From the NCBI GenBank assembly GCA_045605025.1, contig JAZUPE010000113.1:3907-67906 (forward strand): a DNA stretch of 64,000 nt. The letters run 5' to 3'. Position 1 is the first letter of the stretch. Each line of letters opens with the position of its first letter. Under the pieces are notes generated by a model. The model was given only the letters and a program-made list of their open reading frames with translations, had not been told where the DNA came from and searched no databases. Source of the DNA: SIG598 sp045605025. GTDB taxonomy: Bacteria > Bacillota > Clostridia > Oscillospirales > Acutalibacteraceae. Positions 62,584 to 64,000 of the stretch are shown piece by piece. Made by a program: the position numbers and the translations under genes.

Positions 62584-63249
62584 ATGATTATTGAAAACAA
62601 CATCCTCAGGCACTATCTGCGGAACTGCTATTTCATCAACGGCACCGCCTATGCCGGCAAGTCCACCATGTGCGCCATGCTTGCCGGGCGGTATGACATG
62701 CTGCACTGCGAAGAAAATTACAACCTCGATTGTATTCTTTCCGTTGCGCAGCCGGAATCTCAGCCCAACATCTGCTATATGAACACCAAACCCTCGTGGG
62801 AGCATTTTGTCAGCCGCACTCCGGAGGAATACGAAGCGTGGTTCGACGGCAACTGCGAAGAACTGGCGGGCTTTGAGATCGCCGAGCTGATTCGCCTTTC
62901 CGCGGGCGGAAGAAAAATCATCGTTGACACATGCATTCCGCTTTGGCTGCTGAAGGAGATATCCGATTACAATCACGTTGCAGTTCTGCTTTCACCGCAG
63001 TCCATGTCGGTGGAGCGGTTCTTTGACCGCAGCGATCCGGAAAAGCAGTTCCTCCTGTCGGTTATAGATAACTGCCCCGATCCAGAATGGACACTGGACA
63101 ACTTCCGCCGGTGCATCGCCGCCGTCAACAGCCCTGAGCGGTACAGGCGCTTTGCCGAAAGCGGATTTTTCACCTTTGTCCGCGAGGAGGGCAGGGACAC
63201 AAAGGAAGAAACACTTCTGGCTCTGGCGCGTCATTTCGGACTGGAATGA
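62584..63249 (+). CDS. P-loop nucleotide kinase-like protein
   Basis: The 221-aa protein has a Walker A loop (NGTAYAGKSTMCAML, about 19-33) and a possible Walker B (GRKIIVDTCIPL), the layout of small nucleotide or metabolite kinases. A long open frame upstream is not used; CGGAGAAA precedes the ATG. No specific substrate can be named. It is divergent from the deacetylase gene. Confidence 0.72.
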   Translation: MIIENNILRHYLRNCYFINGTAYAGKSTMCAMLAGRYDMLHCEENYNLDCILSVAQPESQPNICYMNTKPSWEHFVSRTPEEYEAWFDGNCEELAGFEIAELIRLSAGGRKIIVDTCIPLWLLKEISDYNHVAVLLSPQSMSVERFFDRSDPEKQFLLSVIDNCPDPEWTLDNFRRCIAAVNSPERYRRFAESGFFTFVREEGRDTKEETLLALARHFGLE

Positions 63250-63287
63250 GCCGGACAGGAGACATTACATAAAAGGAGAACAATGCT

Positions 63288-63967
63288 ATGGATAACCACC
63301 GCCGTTCGGTTTCGTCCGACGTCATCACCCGCGCCTATCTCGACAGCCTGCTGGTGGAAATGCGCCATCTGGACGCCGTAAAACCCTCCACCGAACTGAC
63401 TCTCTACGGAAAGAACTTCGCCACGCCGGTAATGACCGGCCCCCTTTCCCATCTGAACAACACCTATCCCGACGGAATGGCGGAAATGGCAAAGGGCGCC
63501 TCCGCCGCCGGTGCGGTGGTGTGGAGCGGCATGGGACCCGAGGCGGAACTGGAGGCAATGGTCGCAACCGGTGCCTCGGTAATCAAGATAATCAAGACCT
63601 ACGCCGACCGCGACAGCATTCGCCGCAAGATTGCCCACGCCGAGGAATGCGGCGCGCTGGCGGTGGGTCTGGATATTGACCACGCCTTCGAGCGGAAGAA
63701 CGGCTACGACCGCATCGACGGCATGGATATGTACCCCCTCAGCAGCGCCGAACTTGCCGAGCTGGTAAGGAGCACCTCCCTGCCCTTTGTCATAAAGGGC
63801 GTGCTCAGCCGTCAGGACGCGCGCAAGTGTCTTGACGCGGGCGTGCAGGGCATGGTGGTGTCCCACCACAACGGACGCCTCGACTGCGCCGTGCCGCCGC
63901 TGATGATCCTGCCCGAGATCCTCGAGGAGACCGAGGGCAAGGTGCCCCTGTTTGTGGACTGCAGTCT
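63288..63967 (+). CDS. FMN-dependent alpha-hydroxy-acid dehydrogenase (partial)
   Basis: The first 226 codons are visible. The N-terminal half of an FMN TIM barrel is present (LYGKNFATPVMTGPLSHLNN, KIIKTYADRDSI, FVIKGVLSRQDARKCLDAG) with the active-site His/Arg region VVSHHNGRLD. It matches lactate oxidase/dehydrogenase-type enzymes; the substrate is uncertain. The frame continues to the edge, but from 63968 the bases are those of a sequencing adapter. The true C-terminal end is therefore missing, not truncated in nature. AAAGGAG precedes the ATG. Confidence 0.85.
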
Positions 63968-64000
63968 AAGTCGGAGGCCAAGCGGTCTTAGGAAGACAAT
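63968..64000 (+). other. Sequencing adapter, not genomic DNA
   Basis: The segment beginning AAGTCGGAGGCC and ending GGAAGACAA matches, as I remember it, the 32-base BGI/MGI (BGISEQ) adapter over its full length, with one extra T. It replaces the codons where the FMN enzyme should continue after VDC. This is a technical artefact at a contig end or a false join. Confidence 0.9.

Overview
The window looks like a chromosomal piece of a Gram-positive, spore-forming member of the Clostridia, most likely an Oscillospiraceae/Ruminococcaceae gut-type bacterium. The clues are a SpoVT regulator, a SpoVB-like flippase, cell-wall-binding type 2 (CWB2) repeats, CotH and InlB-type surface proteins, strong AGGAGG ribosome sites, and no outer-membrane genes. 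The family assignment is inference. No rRNA, tRNA, CRISPR array or intact insertion sequence was found.

Layout. (1) 1-14.2 kb, all on the minus strand: an exopolysaccharide/capsule locus read from right to left. It starts with the dTDP-L-rhamnose block rmlA-rmlC-rmlB-rmlD behind a clear promoter. After a 113-bp gap comes a visibly AT-richer block: a PssD/PssE-type split glycosyltransferase, a TupA-like ATP-grasp protein, four more glycosyltransferases, an acetyltransferase, a Wzy-like polymerase, a pyruvyltransferase and a Wzx flippase cut by the left edge. (2) 14.2-15.8 kb: no intact gene, only decayed reading-frame fragments. (3) 15.8-29.2 kb: mixed housekeeping and envelope genes (spoVT, a VanY-type carboxypeptidase, argS, a Nudix hydrolase, folP, an SGNH hydrolase, GNAT, threonine aldolase, MATE, a CotH-like lipoprotein), with one gene remnant. 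(4) 29.4-42.6 kb: a large surface-protein locus. Two secreted proteins that share a WxL-like C-terminal domain are each followed directly by a single-span membrane protein, and these two membrane proteins share their own extracytoplasmic domain. An InlB-repeat membrane protein and a CWB2-anchored protein follow. This is the most unusual part of the window. (5) 42.7-55.6 kb: a CarD-like protein, a VWA protein, a macro-domain protein, a SpoVB-like flippase, a zinc-binding lipoprotein behind a Zur-like operator, a methyltransferase, a radical SAM protein, a membrane-anchored GH5 glycosidase with an inserted domain, a PadR/hydrolase operon with a perfect operator palindrome, and a 0.5-kb structured region that may make an RNA. 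(6) 55.6-64.0 kb: an HscC-like Hsp70 translationally coupled to a J-domain/TPR protein with HPE in place of HPD, a CWB2 polysaccharide deacetylase, a P-loop protein and the start of an FMN enzyme.

The last 33 bases (63968-64000) match a BGI/MGI sequencing adapter as I remember it. The right end of the window is therefore probably an assembly artefact, and the last gene is cut by it.
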